From Allobosea lathyri (GTDB taxonomy: Bacteria > Pseudomonadota > Alphaproteobacteria > Rhizobiales > Beijerinckiaceae), in contig NZ_FNUY01000008.1 of assembly GCF_900108245.1 (NCBI RefSeq), forward strand, positions 1 to 64,000: 64,000 nucleotides of DNA. The letters are read 5' to 3'. The notes beneath the pieces were generated by a model. That model searched no databases. It was given only the letters and a program-made list of their open reading frames with translations, and was not told where the DNA came from. Shown piece by piece: positions 35,748 through 44,614 of this stretch. Every line of letters begins with the position of its first letter. The stretch's first letter is position 1. A program made the position numbers and the translations under genes.

Positions 35748-36084
35748 GTTTCAAGAGACGCAGCTGGATCGCACCTTTTCAGCACTGTCGGACCCGACGC
35801 GGCGGGCGCTTCTGGCGCGGCTGGACGCGGAGGACGGGCTCTCGGTCAGCGAACTGGCGCAGCCTTTCCCGGTCTCGCTGCCGGCAATCATGAAGCATCT
35901 CGACGTGCTCTCGGATGCGGGCCTCATCACACGGTCGAAGACGGGGCGCACGGTGTCCTGTCGCCTCAATGCCGGGCCGATGGAGGAAGCGATGGGCTGG
36001 CTTGCACATTACCAGCGTTTCTGGACGCAGCGTCTCGACGCGCTGGAAGCCATGTTCAATGAACAACGGCGCAGCGAAGCCTGA
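35740..36084 (+). CDS. ArsR-family transcriptional regulator
   Basis: The 114-aa winged-helix protein has the ArsR core FSALSDPTRRALLARL and SVSELAQPFPVSLPAIMKHL, then a beta-wing (RSKTGRTVSCRL). No metal-binding Cys pair (CxC) is present, so it is of the non-metal, SdpR-like type that pairs with SRPBCC proteins. It is followed 29 bp later by the SRPBCC gene. Confidence 0.94.
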   Translation: MVKFQETQLDRTFSALSDPTRRALLARLDAEDGLSVSELAQPFPVSLPAIMKHLDVLSDAGLITRSKTGRTVSCRLNAGPMEEAMGWLAHYQRFWTQRLDALEAMFNEQRRSEA

Positions 36085-36113
36085 ACAGGCTGCAGACGGG
36101 GAAAGGCAACGTC

Positions 36114-36554
36114 ATGGACAAGAAAGTCGAGGCGACCCCGAGCCTGACGATGAAGCGCCGGTTGAACGCCAGCCCTGCCGAGGTGTATCGGGCCTGGACC
36201 GATCCGAAGCTGTTGGCCCGCTGGTTCGGGCCCGAGAATGTCGAAACGATCGAGGCCGAGGTCGATCCTCGCATCGGCGGCGTCTATCGCATCGTGATGC
36301 TCGAAAATACCGGTGAACGACATCAGGTCTCGGGCGTTTATCACGAGGTCGTTGCGAATGAGCGGCTGGTTTTCAGCTGGGCCTGGGTCACGACGCCCGA
36401 ACGGGTCTCGCGCGTGACGGTGACGCTGAAGCCCGACGGCGAGGAGACGATCCTGACGCTGCTTCACGAAAAGCTCTTCGACGAGCAGGCGGTGCGGGGT
36501 CACACCCATGGCTGGACCGGCTCGATGGTCAAGCTGGAGGCACTGTTCGCCTGA
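36114..36554 (+). CDS. SRPBCC/AHSA1-like protein
   Basis: The protein is 146 aa. The START-like fold signature is clear: TMKRRLNASPAEVYRAWTD, LLARWFGPENV and the C-terminal HTHGWTGSMVKLE. Such proteins bind hydrophobic ligands and are very often in an operon with an ArsR regulator, as here. The ligand is unknown. Confidence 0.92.
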   Translation: MDKKVEATPSLTMKRRLNASPAEVYRAWTDPKLLARWFGPENVETIEAEVDPRIGGVYRIVMLENTGERHQVSGVYHEVVANERLVFSWAWVTTPERVSRVTVTLKPDGEETILTLLHEKLFDEQAVRGHTHGWTGSMVKLEALFA

Positions 36555-36708
36555 TCGTGCGGTCGCGGCGCCCCGTAAACGGGGGGCTGCCGGGGCGAGG
36601 GTGGAGGCCTTGCGTCGGCGGGGCTCCATGACAGTGAGTTGATATCAACATTTTCCGACATTCGACCCGCCGGCGGGTGGCCGGCATCCAACAGGCAGGA
36701 GTGAAGCC

Positions 36709-37422
36709 ATGATGTATGTGCAAGGGTTTGTCGTTGCCGTGCCGGCCGCGAACAAGGAGGCCTACCGCAAGCACGCCGCCGACGCCGTGGGGGTTTTCAA
36801 GGAGTTCGGCGCCACGCGGATGGTCGAGGCCTGGGGCGATGATGTGCCCGACGGCAAGGTCACGGACTTCAAGGGGGCGGTGAAGGCCAAGCCGGATGAA
36901 GTGATCGTGTTCTCCTGGCTCGAATATCCCAGCAAGGATGTCGCCGATGCGGCCAACGAGAAGATGATGAGCGATCCGCGCATGAAGGAGATGGGCACGA
37001 ACATGCCGTTCGACGGTCAGCGCATGATCTATGGCGGCTTCTCGTCGATCGTCGACGAGGGCGCGCGCGGCAAGATGGGCTATACCGACGGCATGCTGGT
37101 TCCGGTGCCCACCCAGAGCAAAGCGGCCTATCGCGAGTTTGCAGCCGAGCACGCGGTCCTGTGCAAGGAACATGGCGCGCTGCGGATCGTCGACGCCTGG
37201 GGCGACGATGTGCCCGACGGCAAGGTCACAGACTATAAGGGCGCGGTGAAGGCGACAGGCGACGAGGCCATCGTCTATTCCTGGATCGAGTGGCCCTCGA
37301 AGGAGGTTCGCGACGCAGCCTGGGCCAAGATGATGGAGGATCCGCGCATGCGCGATCGGCCAATGCCCTTTGACGGCAAGCGCCTGGTCCATGGCGGCTT
37401 CGCGCCCATCCTCGACGCGTAG
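36709..37422 (+). CDS. Tandem double DUF1428 protein
   Basis: The 237-aa protein consists of two DUF1428 domains in a row (about 1-115 and 122-237). Both carry GDDVPDGKVTD, a KGAVKA stretch, M..DPRM and the PFDG block, then YGGF or HGGF. DUF1428 proteins are usually single domains of about 120 aa with a dimeric alpha-beta barrel fold and unknown function. The duplication suggests a fused dimer. AGGAG lies about 8 bp before the two adjacent ATGs. Confidence 0.92.
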   Translation: MMYVQGFVVAVPAANKEAYRKHAADAVGVFKEFGATRMVEAWGDDVPDGKVTDFKGAVKAKPDEVIVFSWLEYPSKDVADAANEKMMSDPRMKEMGTNMPFDGQRMIYGGFSSIVDEGARGKMGYTDGMLVPVPTQSKAAYREFAAEHAVLCKEHGALRIVDAWGDDVPDGKVTDYKGAVKATGDEAIVYSWIEWPSKEVRDAAWAKMMEDPRMRDRPMPFDGKRLVHGGFAPILDA

Positions 37423-37454
37423 GCCGGAGCATGCCGATTTTACTCGGAAACACT

Positions 37455-37590
37455 GGGTCATCCCGGGCTTGACCCGGGATTCATGCCGGAGCGTTTGCGG
37501 TCATCGTTCAGGCATGGATACCGGCTCTGCGCGGAGTTTATCCTTGGGCCGACCGAAGGTCGGACCCGAGGGCTCCGGCCGGGATGACCC
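37455..37590. repeat. Palindromic intergenic repeat element
   Basis: The outer ends GGGTCATCCCGG (37455-37466) and CCGGGATGACCC (37579-37590) are perfect inverted repeats of 12 bp. Inner palindromes include CCCGGGCTTGACCCGGG and CCGACCGAAGGTCGG. Elements with these GTCATCCCGGGCTTGACCCGG ends are dispersed in many Rhizobiales genomes. Confidence 0.8.
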
Positions 37591-37657
37591 GCGCTTCCAC
37601 GAAAACGCAGCAGGCTCCTAGGTCCTCGACCCGGAGCTTGCCGAGAGGCTCGCAGGA

Positions 37658-37688
37658 CGCCCCGGAGCGGAACTACCGCTCCGGGGCG
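37658..37688 (+). terminator. Strong intrinsic terminator
   Basis: A 13-bp perfect GC-rich stem (CGCCCCGGAGCGG) with loop AACTA is followed on the plus strand by CGTGTTTTTGC. The T-run orients it to end plus-strand transcription from the DUF1428 gene. It also lies 20 bp after the stop of the converging lactonase gene and may stop that transcript as well. Confidence 0.88.
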
Positions 37689-37707
37689 CGTGTTTTTGCA
37701 GATCGCT

Positions 37708-38934
37708 TCAGCCCGGTCCGGCTCCCTGCGTGCCGAGATAGACGGCGTAGAGCGATTGGCTTGCCGCCATGAACAGCCGGTTGCGCTTCGGGCCGCCGAA
37801 GGTGATGTTGCCGCAGACCTCCGGCAGGCGGATGCGGCCGATGATCTTGGCTGCTGGGTTGAACACAGTGACGCCGTTATAGCCGACATTGCGCCCGGCA
37901 TTGGACGATGCCCAGAGATTGCCTTCGACATCGCAGCGCAGGCCATCGGGCCCGCAATTGATCCCGTCGATCATGCAGTCGGAGAACCGTTTTCCGTTCG
38001 AGGTCTTGTTGTCCGCACCGATGTCGAAGACGTGAATGTCGCCCTTGCCGCCCGGCCCGGTATCGCCCGGGCCTTTCCCGGTCGAGGCGACATAGAGCTT
38101 CTTGTAGTCAGGCGAGAAGCACAGGCCGTTGGGGTCCGGCACCTGGGCTTCGGAGACCACGAGATCGATGCGCCCGCTCGGGTCGATGCGGTAGCAGTTC
38201 GTCGGCAATTCGCGCTTGGCCAGCCCGATGCCCGGCGGCTGGCCCAGTCGCGGGTTGAGCTTGCCGTTGGCGTTGCTGGGGCCGCCGGGTGCATCGGGCG
38301 CGCCCTCGTAGAGCTGGCCGCCATAGGGCGGGTCGGTGAACCAGTAGCTGCCATCGGGATGGGCCACGATATCGTTGGGTGAATTCAGCTTCTTGCCTTC
38401 GAAGCTGTCGGCAAGCACGGTCGCCGAGCCGTCGAGCTCATAGCGCACGACGCGACGGTTCAGGTGCTCGCAGGAAAGCTGCCGGCCCTGGAAATCGAAG
38501 CTGTTGCCGTTGCTGTTGCCCGATGGCGAGCGGAAGACGCTGACATGTCCGTCATCCTCGAGCCAGCGCAATTGCCGGTTGTTGGGGATGTCGCTCCAGA
38601 GGAGATAGCGCCCCTGCGCGCTCCAGGCCGGCCCTTCCGACCAGAGCGCGCCGGTCCAGAGCCGCTGGATCGCGCTATTGGGCTGGGCAAGGCCGTTGAA
38701 GGAGGGATCGACCGCGATGATGTCGGGGTCCCAGAAATAGGTCGTCGGCGCGCCCCTGCGGCTGAAATCGCGCGGTGGATTGGTGATCGTGCTCGGAGGT
38801 GCGGCCGCTCCCGTTGCGGTTTGCGCCAGCGCGGGACTGGCAGCGGCGCTGAGGGCGCCGAGCCCTGCCGCGGCGATAAGCGTTCGCCGCGAGAGCCTGC
38901 TCTCTTCAAATGTCTCAGCTGTTGGGTCTGTCAT
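37708..38934 (-). CDS. SMP-30/gluconolactonase family protein, exported
   Basis: The 408-aa protein has a twin-arginine signal (RLSRRTLIAAAGLG, cleavage near ALA-Q) and a six-bladed beta-propeller of the SMP-30/gluconolactonase family: LWSEGPAWSAQGRYLLWSDI, KLNSPNDIVAHPDGSYWFTD, DPNGLCFSPDYKKLYVAST. These metal-dependent lactonases open sugar lactones in the periplasm. Two ATGs are adjacent; the second (38934) is better spaced from GGAGG. Confidence 0.9.
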   Translation of the reverse strand: MTDPTAETFEESRLSRRTLIAAAGLGALSAAASPALAQTATGAAAPPSTITNPPRDFSRRGAPTTYFWDPDIIAVDPSFNGLAQPNSAIQRLWTGALWSEGPAWSAQGRYLLWSDIPNNRQLRWLEDDGHVSVFRSPSGNSNGNSFDFQGRQLSCEHLNRRVVRYELDGSATVLADSFEGKKLNSPNDIVAHPDGSYWFTDPPYGGQLYEGAPDAPGGPSNANGKLNPRLGQPPGIGLAKRELPTNCYRIDPSGRIDLVVSEAQVPDPNGLCFSPDYKKLYVASTGKGPGDTGPGGKGDIHVFDIGADNKTSNGKRFSDCMIDGINCGPDGLRCDVEGNLWASSNAGRNVGYNGVTVFNPAAKIIGRIRLPEVCGNITFGGPKRNRLFMAASQSLYAVYLGTQGAGPG

Positions 38935-39220
38935 CATAGCCTCCCTGAATTGTTATGGTTGAGACGATTTTCCCGATTTTGCGGCCTGTCCGGTGTCGTT
39001 GCGCTCCTCTTCGCCCTTTGGCCGTTGCTGCTGTGCAGGGGGATACTAGCACGCGATCCCGCATCGACATCCACCAAGCAGGCGAGCGCCGAATTGGGCG
39101 AAAGAGCTGCCTCGCCACGGTTCCGTGACCAGCCCGGGCATGCCTGTCCTGCCGCGAGCGGCTTGCTCCGGCTGGCGAAATCGCCCACAGGGTCTGCGTT
39201 GCCCCACCCGGACCGATCTC

Positions 39221-40054
39221 ATGCTTGCAGGCATTCCTCTCGGCGACCTCGCCTTCCTCGCCGTCTCGCTTATCGCGGCGGGCGCCGTAACCGGCCTGCT
39301 GGCGGGCGTTTTCGGCGTCGGCGGTGGCGCGGTCATCGTGCCGATCCTCTACGAGGTCTTCCGCGTCATCGGCGTGCCCGAGGATGTGCGCATGCCGCTC
39401 TGCGTCGGCACATCGCTTGCGGTCATCATCCCGACTTCGATCCGCTCCTTCCAGGCGCATCGTGCCAAGGGAATGGTGGACATGTCGATCCTCAAGGTCT
39501 GGGCGGTCCCCGCCGTGCTGGGCGTCATCGCCGGCAGCGTCATCGCGCGCTATGCGCCGGCTGACCTGTTCAAGATCGTCTTCGTTGTCGTCGCGGTTGC
39601 GAGCGCGCTGCGGCTGCTCTTCGCCTCCGACCGCTGGAAGCTTGGCGACGAAATGCCGGGCGCCGTCCTCATGAACATCTATGGCGCCATCATCGGCGTG
39701 CTCTCGGCGCTGATGGGCATCGGCGGCGGGCAGCTCTCCAGCCTGTTCATGACCTTCTACGGCCGCCCGATCCATCAGGCGGTCGCGACCTCGTCGGGGC
39801 TGGGCGTGCTGGTCTCGATCCCCGGCGCGCTCGGCTACATCTATGCCGGCTGGCCGAAAATGGACGTGCTGCCGCCGCTCTCGCTCGGCTATGTCTCGTT
39901 CATCGGCTTCCTGCTGTTCATCCCGACCAGCATCTGGACGGCGCCGATCGGCGCGCGGCTGGCGCACAGGTTGTCGAAGCGCAAGCTTGAGGTCGTCTTC
40001 GGCCTGTTCCTGCTGGCCGTCGCCTCGCGCTTCATCTGGTCGCTGCTGACCTGA
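39221..40054 (+). CDS. TauE/SafE-family membrane protein (sulfite/anion exporter)
   Basis: The 277-aa protein has about eight membrane segments and the duplicated TauE/SafE motif: VTGLLAGVFGVGGGAVIVP in the first half and IGVLSALMGIGGGQLSS in the second. The family exports sulfite and related small organosulfur or carboxylate anions; the true substrate is unknown. The ATG at 39221 is chosen because it begins the membrane domain; the frame is open for 96 bp further upstream. Confidence 0.92.
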   Translation: MLAGIPLGDLAFLAVSLIAAGAVTGLLAGVFGVGGGAVIVPILYEVFRVIGVPEDVRMPLCVGTSLAVIIPTSIRSFQAHRAKGMVDMSILKVWAVPAVLGVIAGSVIARYAPADLFKIVFVVVAVASALRLLFASDRWKLGDEMPGAVLMNIYGAIIGVLSALMGIGGGQLSSLFMTFYGRPIHQAVATSSGLGVLVSIPGALGYIYAGWPKMDVLPPLSLGYVSFIGFLLFIPTSIWTAPIGARLAHRLSKRKLEVVFGLFLLAVASRFIWSLLT

Positions 40055-40075
40055 CGGGCGTTTGCGGCTGAGCGC

Positions 40076-40252
40076 CTAGACCGGGCGTTCCGCCAGCCGC
40101 TTCGGCAATTTCGCCATCACCGCAAGCCGCTGCACCTCGCTCATCCCGCTCCATTGCGCGATTTCGGCAAGGGTGCGGCCGCAGCCCTGGCAGAGCTTGC
40201 TGGCAGGATCGATCACGCAGATCTTGATGCAGGGCGTCGACGCGCCGCTCAT
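40076..40252 (-). CDS. DUF1289 domain-containing small cysteine protein
   Basis: This 58-aa protein carries four Cys in the DUF1289 pattern: TPCIKICVIDPASKLCQGCG, then RTLAEIAQWSGMSEVQR. The Cys spacing suggests a small zinc- or iron-sulfur-binding fold. Its ATG overlaps the cobS stop as ATGA, so it is translationally coupled to cobS. Its function is unknown. Confidence 0.9.
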   Translation of the reverse strand: MSGASTPCIKICVIDPASKLCQGCGRTLAEIAQWSGMSEVQRLAVMAKLPKRLAERPV

Positions 40253-41115
40253 GCCGCGCCACTTCCCAAGGCGAGCGCAAAGCCGAGATAGATTGCAATC
40301 TCGGCGATTTGCTGGGCCGCGCCGAGGATGTCGCCGGTTTGGCCCCCGATCAAACGACGAGACAGGCGTGCAAGGCCGCTTGCCGCCAGGTTCGCCAGCA
40401 GAAGTCCGAGCAAGAGGCCCGCGAGCGGCAGCGTCGTCGTCATCATGCAGAGGAGGGCGAGCCCTCCCGAAAGCGCGAGAGCGAACAAGGCGGTGTCACG
40501 CGAAGGCTGCCCCACCGCAGCGGCTGCTCCGGTGCTGCGCGCCTGCGGTTGCGTGGCCAGCAGGCGCAAGCCTTCGGCGCGCGACCAGGGGGCGGCGATG
40601 ACGAGCATGACAACGGCCGCCCACATGCCGGCCACGTCGAGCACCGAGCCCAGCGCCGTCACCCTGAGCAGCACCGAGAGCCCGAGCGCGAGCGCGCCAT
40701 AGGAGCCGACGCGGCTATCCTTCATGATCTCGAGCCGCCGCTCGACCGTATGCCCGCCGAACAACCCATCGGCCGTGTCGGCGAGACCGTCCTCGTGAAA
40801 CGCCCCGGTCGTGAGCACCGAGGCTGTCACGGCCAATGAGGCCGCGAGCGTCGAGCCCAGCCCGGCGAATCCTGCGCCCAGCAGGACCAGCGCAGCCGGC
40901 AGGGCGATGACGATGGCGGCAAAAGGCAGCGCACGCGGCACGCGGCGGAAGTCGGGCAGGGCGTGAAGGTCGGTTTCGCCGGGCAGGGCGGGGACAGGCA
41001 GGCGTGAATAGAAGCGGATGCAGATCGCAGTCGCGATCAACCAGCCCGGCCAGGCGGGCGGATTTGGCGGCTCGGCCGGCGTCGCGCTCGCGATATCGTT
41101 CTGCGCATCGGCCAT
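40249..41115 (-). CDS. cobS: Adenosylcobinamide-GDP ribazoletransferase (cobalamin synthase)
   Basis: The 288-aa membrane protein has the CobS hallmark motifs FHEDGLADTADGLFGG and KDSRVGSYGALALG and several hydrophobic segments. CobS joins alpha-ribazole to adenosylcobinamide-GDP, the last step of the nucleotide-loop assembly of vitamin B12 in the inner membrane. It is divergent from cobT with 116 bp between them. Confidence 0.95.
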   Translation of the reverse strand: MADAQNDIASATPAEPPNPPAWPGWLIATAICIRFYSRLPVPALPGETDLHALPDFRRVPRALPFAAIVIALPAALVLLGAGFAGLGSTLAASLAVTASVLTTGAFHEDGLADTADGLFGGHTVERRLEIMKDSRVGSYGALALGLSVLLRVTALGSVLDVAGMWAAVVMLVIAAPWSRAEGLRLLATQPQARSTGAAAAVGQPSRDTALFALALSGGLALLCMMTTTLPLAGLLLGLLLANLAASGLARLSRRLIGGQTGDILGAAQQIAEIAIYLGFALALGSGAA

Positions 41116-41231
41116 GCTGCGTCGCCGTCCTCGATTGTCTTCCGGTCCCCGAGCCTATAGCAGCAGCGGCGAGCCGGCCGCCATGGCGAAGCACCGGCGC
41201 TCATCCCGGACCGCCCGACGAGACGCCTGTA

Positions 41232-42251
41232 ATGTCTGCCTCAGGACTGCCCTTCGACGATATCCGCGAACTCATTGCCGCCATGCCGGGGCCCGACATG
41301 GCCGCCGCCAACGCCGTGCGCGCCCGCGACAAGGATCTCACCAAGCCGGCCGGCAGTCTCGGCCGCATGGAGGAGATCGCCGAATGGCTTGCAGCCTGGC
41401 AGGGCAAGGCCAAACCCACTGTGGACAGGCCGCTGGTGTGCGTTTTCGCTGGCAATCACGGCGTCGTCGCGCAGGGCGTCTCGGCCTTTCCGCAGGCTGT
41501 GACGCGCCAGATGCTGGAGAACTTCGCCGCGGGCGGCGCGGCGATCAACCAGATCTGCGCCGCCTTCGATCTCGGCTTCAAGGTCTTCGATCTCGCGCTC
41601 GATCTGCCGACCGGTGATTTCACCCAAGGCGATGCGCTCGACGAACGCGCCTGCGTCGCCACCATGGCCTTCGGCATGGAGGCGCTTGTCGGCGGGACCG
41701 ATCTGCTCTGCCTCGGCGAGATGGGCATCGGCAACACCACCTCGGCGGCTGCGATCTATGCCGCGCTCTATGGCGGCGACGCCGCGCTATGGTGCGGGCG
41801 CGGCACCGGGGTCGACGATGACGGGCTGAAGCGCAAGATCGCCGCCGTCGAAGCCGGCCTTGCCCTGCATGCGTCCCATCTGAAGGACCCGCTCGAAGTG
41901 TTGCGTCGGCTCGGCGGCCGCGAGATCGCCGCGATCTGCGGCGCGATCATCGCTGCGCGCTCGCAGCGCATCCCGGTCATCCTCGACGGCTATGTCGTGA
42001 CGGCCGCCGCGGCGATCCTGCACGCGCTCGATCCATCCTCGATCGACCATTGCCTCGCCGGCCATCTCTCGGCCGAGGGCGCCCATGCGCAGGTGCTCGC
42101 GCATCTCGGCAAGCAGCCCTTGCTGGCGCTCGACATGCGGCTGGGGGAGGGCACAGGCGCAGCACTCGCCGCCAGCCTCGTCAAGGCCGCGGCCGCGATC
42201 CATTCGGGCATGGCGACCTTCGCGCAGGCGGGGGTAGCTGGGAAGGGGTGA
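41232..42251 (+). CDS. cobT: Nicotinate-nucleotide--dimethylbenzimidazole phosphoribosyltransferase
   Basis: The 339-aa protein shows the CobT/CobU family blocks: KPAGSLGRMEEIAEWLA, FAGNHGVVAQGVSAFP, LGEMGIGNTTSAAAIY and GHLSAEGAHAQVL, the last with the catalytic Glu. It makes alpha-ribazole phosphate for the lower loop of cobalamin, feeding CobS, which is encoded divergently. The ATG at 41232 begins the normal N-terminus; the open frame reaches further upstream into cobS. No cobalamin riboswitch is visible in the 116-bp gap. Confidence 0.95.
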   Translation: MSASGLPFDDIRELIAAMPGPDMAAANAVRARDKDLTKPAGSLGRMEEIAEWLAAWQGKAKPTVDRPLVCVFAGNHGVVAQGVSAFPQAVTRQMLENFAAGGAAINQICAAFDLGFKVFDLALDLPTGDFTQGDALDERACVATMAFGMEALVGGTDLLCLGEMGIGNTTSAAAIYAALYGGDAALWCGRGTGVDDDGLKRKIAAVEAGLALHASHLKDPLEVLRRLGGREIAAICGAIIAARSQRIPVILDGYVVTAAAAILHALDPSSIDHCLAGHLSAEGAHAQVLAHLGKQPLLALDMRLGEGTGAALAASLVKAAAAIHSGMATFAQAGVAGKG

Positions 42252-42353
42252 TGCGAGCTTGCGCCCTCAACGAATACTTGCGGCCATCTCGGGCATTGGC
42301 GAATGGGGGCTGCCGACCCCCTAGCTACCCTTGGGGGACCGCTTTTCTTCGCG

Positions 42354-42863
42354 TTAGGCGCCCTTCCCACTAACTTTCTTCGACGTTCTCGCCGGTGCCG
42401 CTGTCAACACGGTTATGGTCACCTTCTTCGAGATGAGCATCGGTTTGAACGGCCGGTGCTCGGGGTCGCCCAGCACCAATTGGAGTGTGTGCTTTCCCGG
42501 CGGCAGCTCAAGCCTCGCCTCCGTCTGGCCCGCACCGAAGTGAAGATGCTTGTTGTCGGTCGGAAGCGGCTCCTCGGGATCGATCTCGTCGGTGACATCG
42601 ACCAGAAGGTGGTGATGTCCGGCATTTGCAGCTGAGCTGCCGGCCTGCGTCACACCCATGTTTCGGAGGCCAAACCGCACCCAGAACTCCCCGCGGATCT
42701 GCGCGCCGTCCCACGGATAGATGATGTACAGGCGGGCATCCGGAGCCGGCGCACGTTGCGGTGTGGGGGGCTTAGGGGTTGGCGCCGTCTGCGCCAGGGC
42801 TCCCATAGGTAGAAGGCCCGTGACAGCAAAAGCAAACCAAATACTGCTGGCTGATCGGCCCAT
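42354..42863 (-). CDS. DUF4399 domain secreted protein
   Basis: The 169-aa protein has an N-terminal signal peptide (cleavage near ALA-Q at about residue 25), a Pro-rich linker and a DUF4399 domain with ANAGHHHLLVDV, NKHLHFGAGQTEARLELPPG and HTLQLVLGD. The His clusters suggest metal binding, but the function is unknown. It follows the cyclase-fusion gene by 12 bp in the same direction, so the two may be co-transcribed. Confidence 0.9.
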   Translation of the reverse strand: MGRSASSIWFAFAVTGLLPMGALAQTAPTPKPPTPQRAPAPDARLYIIYPWDGAQIRGEFWVRFGLRNMGVTQAGSSAANAGHHHLLVDVTDEIDPEEPLPTDNKHLHFGAGQTEARLELPPGKHTLQLVLGDPEHRPFKPMLISKKVTITVLTAAPARTSKKVSGKGA

Positions 42864-42875
42864 GGAACCCTCCTG

Positions 42876-44471
42876 TCAGAGCGAACGAGCTATCCTGAAT
42901 CCGTGTGCCGGGTAACGGACTCCCGTATCGTAATGGGTTCGGCTCGCTGGCCTCACGGAGGCCGCGTTGCTTCGCCAGGAGCCACCTCTCAAGACGTTCT
43001 CGCGGCAATTCTCGGTCGTTCTAGGGGAGCCATCCGAGGGCGCATCGCGGTAGTTGGCCAGCCAGCAATCGGCCACCCACTGCGCAACCCCGCCTCCGAA
43101 ATCCGCGCCGCCGAACGCATTGCGTGCGAAACTGCCGACCGGCATCGGAGCCTTCGGGTCCTGCGTCGCGCCGCAGTCCCTGCAATTGGCCTTGCCGGGT
43201 TCGAGTTCACGGCCCCACCAGAAGCGGGTCGAGGTACCCGCCCTGGCGGCGTATTCCCACTCCGCTTCGCTCGGTAAACGGTAAGGCTTACCGGTCACTT
43301 GCATGAGCCAGTCCGCATATTGCTTGGCATCGAGCCAGCTCAGATTGCGGGCCGGTGCGCTGTCGCTTCCGTCGAGGACGAAGGAGCAGCCCTTTGCCGC
43401 CGCGCATCGGTTCCACTCGGCGACGGAGAGGGGAGACAGACCGATTGCGAATGGCGCGATGGTCACAGTCCGGATCGGTTGTTCCGACGGGTCCTCGTCG
43501 CTGCCCATCCGAAAGGACCCGCCGGGTATTCGGATCATTTCGGGGCAGGTTTCGCAGTCGCGGAAGCCGGACGCGGTTTGGATCATTCGCGCGGCAGGAG
43601 GGTTCGGGGCCAAGATCGCGACCTGCGGAGCTGAAGTGGGGACGCCTGGTGCAGGATCGGCAGGCGGCGCCAAAGGCTTGGCCGCATTTGCAGTATCGCC
43701 GGCAGGCGGAGCAGCGGCCGGGGGCCTTGCCGGATCGTTGGTCGCGGAGGTCAGCGGGACGGGTACCGCTTGGGGCAAGCGTTCGGCCGACACCAGATTT
43801 GCCCTTCCGCCGACCGGCCAGTGGCCGGTGGAATAGAGTCCGGCGGCAACCAGCGCAAAGGCTGCCGCGATGCCGACTGGGAGCCAAAAGGGCCATCTTT
43901 TTCTCGCCGCGCCGCTGAACGAAGCAGGGTCGGGAAGCACACGATAGATGCGAACAGGATCAGTGATGTTCTTCAGCTTCTCGTCGCCGAGCGGCTGATA
44001 ACCGCAGACGAGTTTGTTCTTAATCTGCTCATAGACGCCGCCTGAGATGTAGACGCCGCCTGGTGTCGCGAGAGCCTCCAGGCGGGCGGCGATGTTGACG
44101 CCGTCGCCGAATACATCGTCCGGTTCAACGATAACGTCGCCCAGATTCACCCCGATCCGGTACTGCAGCCAATAGTCCCGTGGCAGACCGGTGTTTCTTG
44201 CTGCCACTGACTGCTGAATGACAATCGAGCATCTCACGGCTTCGAGCGGGCTATCGAACATGGCGAGGAAGCCATCGCCGGTGTTCTTCACAAGCCTGCC
44301 GTAGTGCTCCTCAAGCGTGGGATCGACGATCTCGCGGCGCACATGCTTGAGCCGGCGAACGGTCCCTTCCTCGTCGCGGCCCATCATCTGGCTGTAGCCA
44401 GCGATGTCCGCCGCGAGAATAGCAGCGAGCCTACGATGAGCATGCGGATGAGTTGAAAGCTCTTCGCGCAT
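42876..44471 (-). CDS. Class III adenylate/guanylate cyclase fused to a formylglycine-enzyme-like domain
   Basis: The 531-aa protein has a class III cyclase domain (about 15-180) with metal Asp22 (AADIAGYSQMM) and Asp66 (KNTGDGFLAMF). One membrane segment follows (about 198-218), then a Pro/Ala-rich linker and an SUMF1-like domain (about 315-531: MIRIPGGSFRMGSDEDPSEQ, LPSEAEWEYAARAG, NVLRGGSWRS). The C-terminal part lacks the Cys pair used by true formylglycine-generating enzymes, so it is more likely a ligand-binding domain sensing periplasmic signals. A GTG one codon upstream (44474) is possible. Confidence 0.9.
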   Translation of the reverse strand: MREELSTHPHAHRRLAAILAADIAGYSQMMGRDEEGTVRRLKHVRREIVDPTLEEHYGRLVKNTGDGFLAMFDSPLEAVRCSIVIQQSVAARNTGLPRDYWLQYRIGVNLGDVIVEPDDVFGDGVNIAARLEALATPGGVYISGGVYEQIKNKLVCGYQPLGDEKLKNITDPVRIYRVLPDPASFSGAARKRWPFWLPVGIAAAFALVAAGLYSTGHWPVGGRANLVSAERLPQAVPVPLTSATNDPARPPAAAPPAGDTANAAKPLAPPADPAPGVPTSAPQVAILAPNPPAARMIQTASGFRDCETCPEMIRIPGGSFRMGSDEDPSEQPIRTVTIAPFAIGLSPLSVAEWNRCAAAKGCSFVLDGSDSAPARNLSWLDAKQYADWLMQVTGKPYRLPSEAEWEYAARAGTSTRFWWGRELEPGKANCRDCGATQDPKAPMPVGSFARNAFGGADFGGGVAQWVADCWLANYRDAPSDGSPRTTENCRENVLRGGSWRSNAASVRPASRTHYDTGVRYPAHGFRIARSL

Positions 44472-44614
44472 CACAACACCACGAGTGATCAGACGGCCCT
44501 CGACCTCTCCATATCAGCTAACGCGCCCAGCGTCGAATTTGCCGTCCGTTACCTTGCCCTCATTTCTCCGCCTAAGCTTACCCGCGCGACGCGCAGCCCC
44601 GGCACATCCAAGCT

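Noticed and set aside
41116..41231. Possible cobalamin riboswitch before cobT/cobS
   Set aside because: The 116-bp gap lacks a recognisable B12-box and is too short for the usual structure on either strand.
42876..44471. Calling the C-terminal domain a working formylglycine-generating enzyme
   Set aside because: The Cys pair required for catalysis is not present in the C-terminal segment; only the fold signature is.
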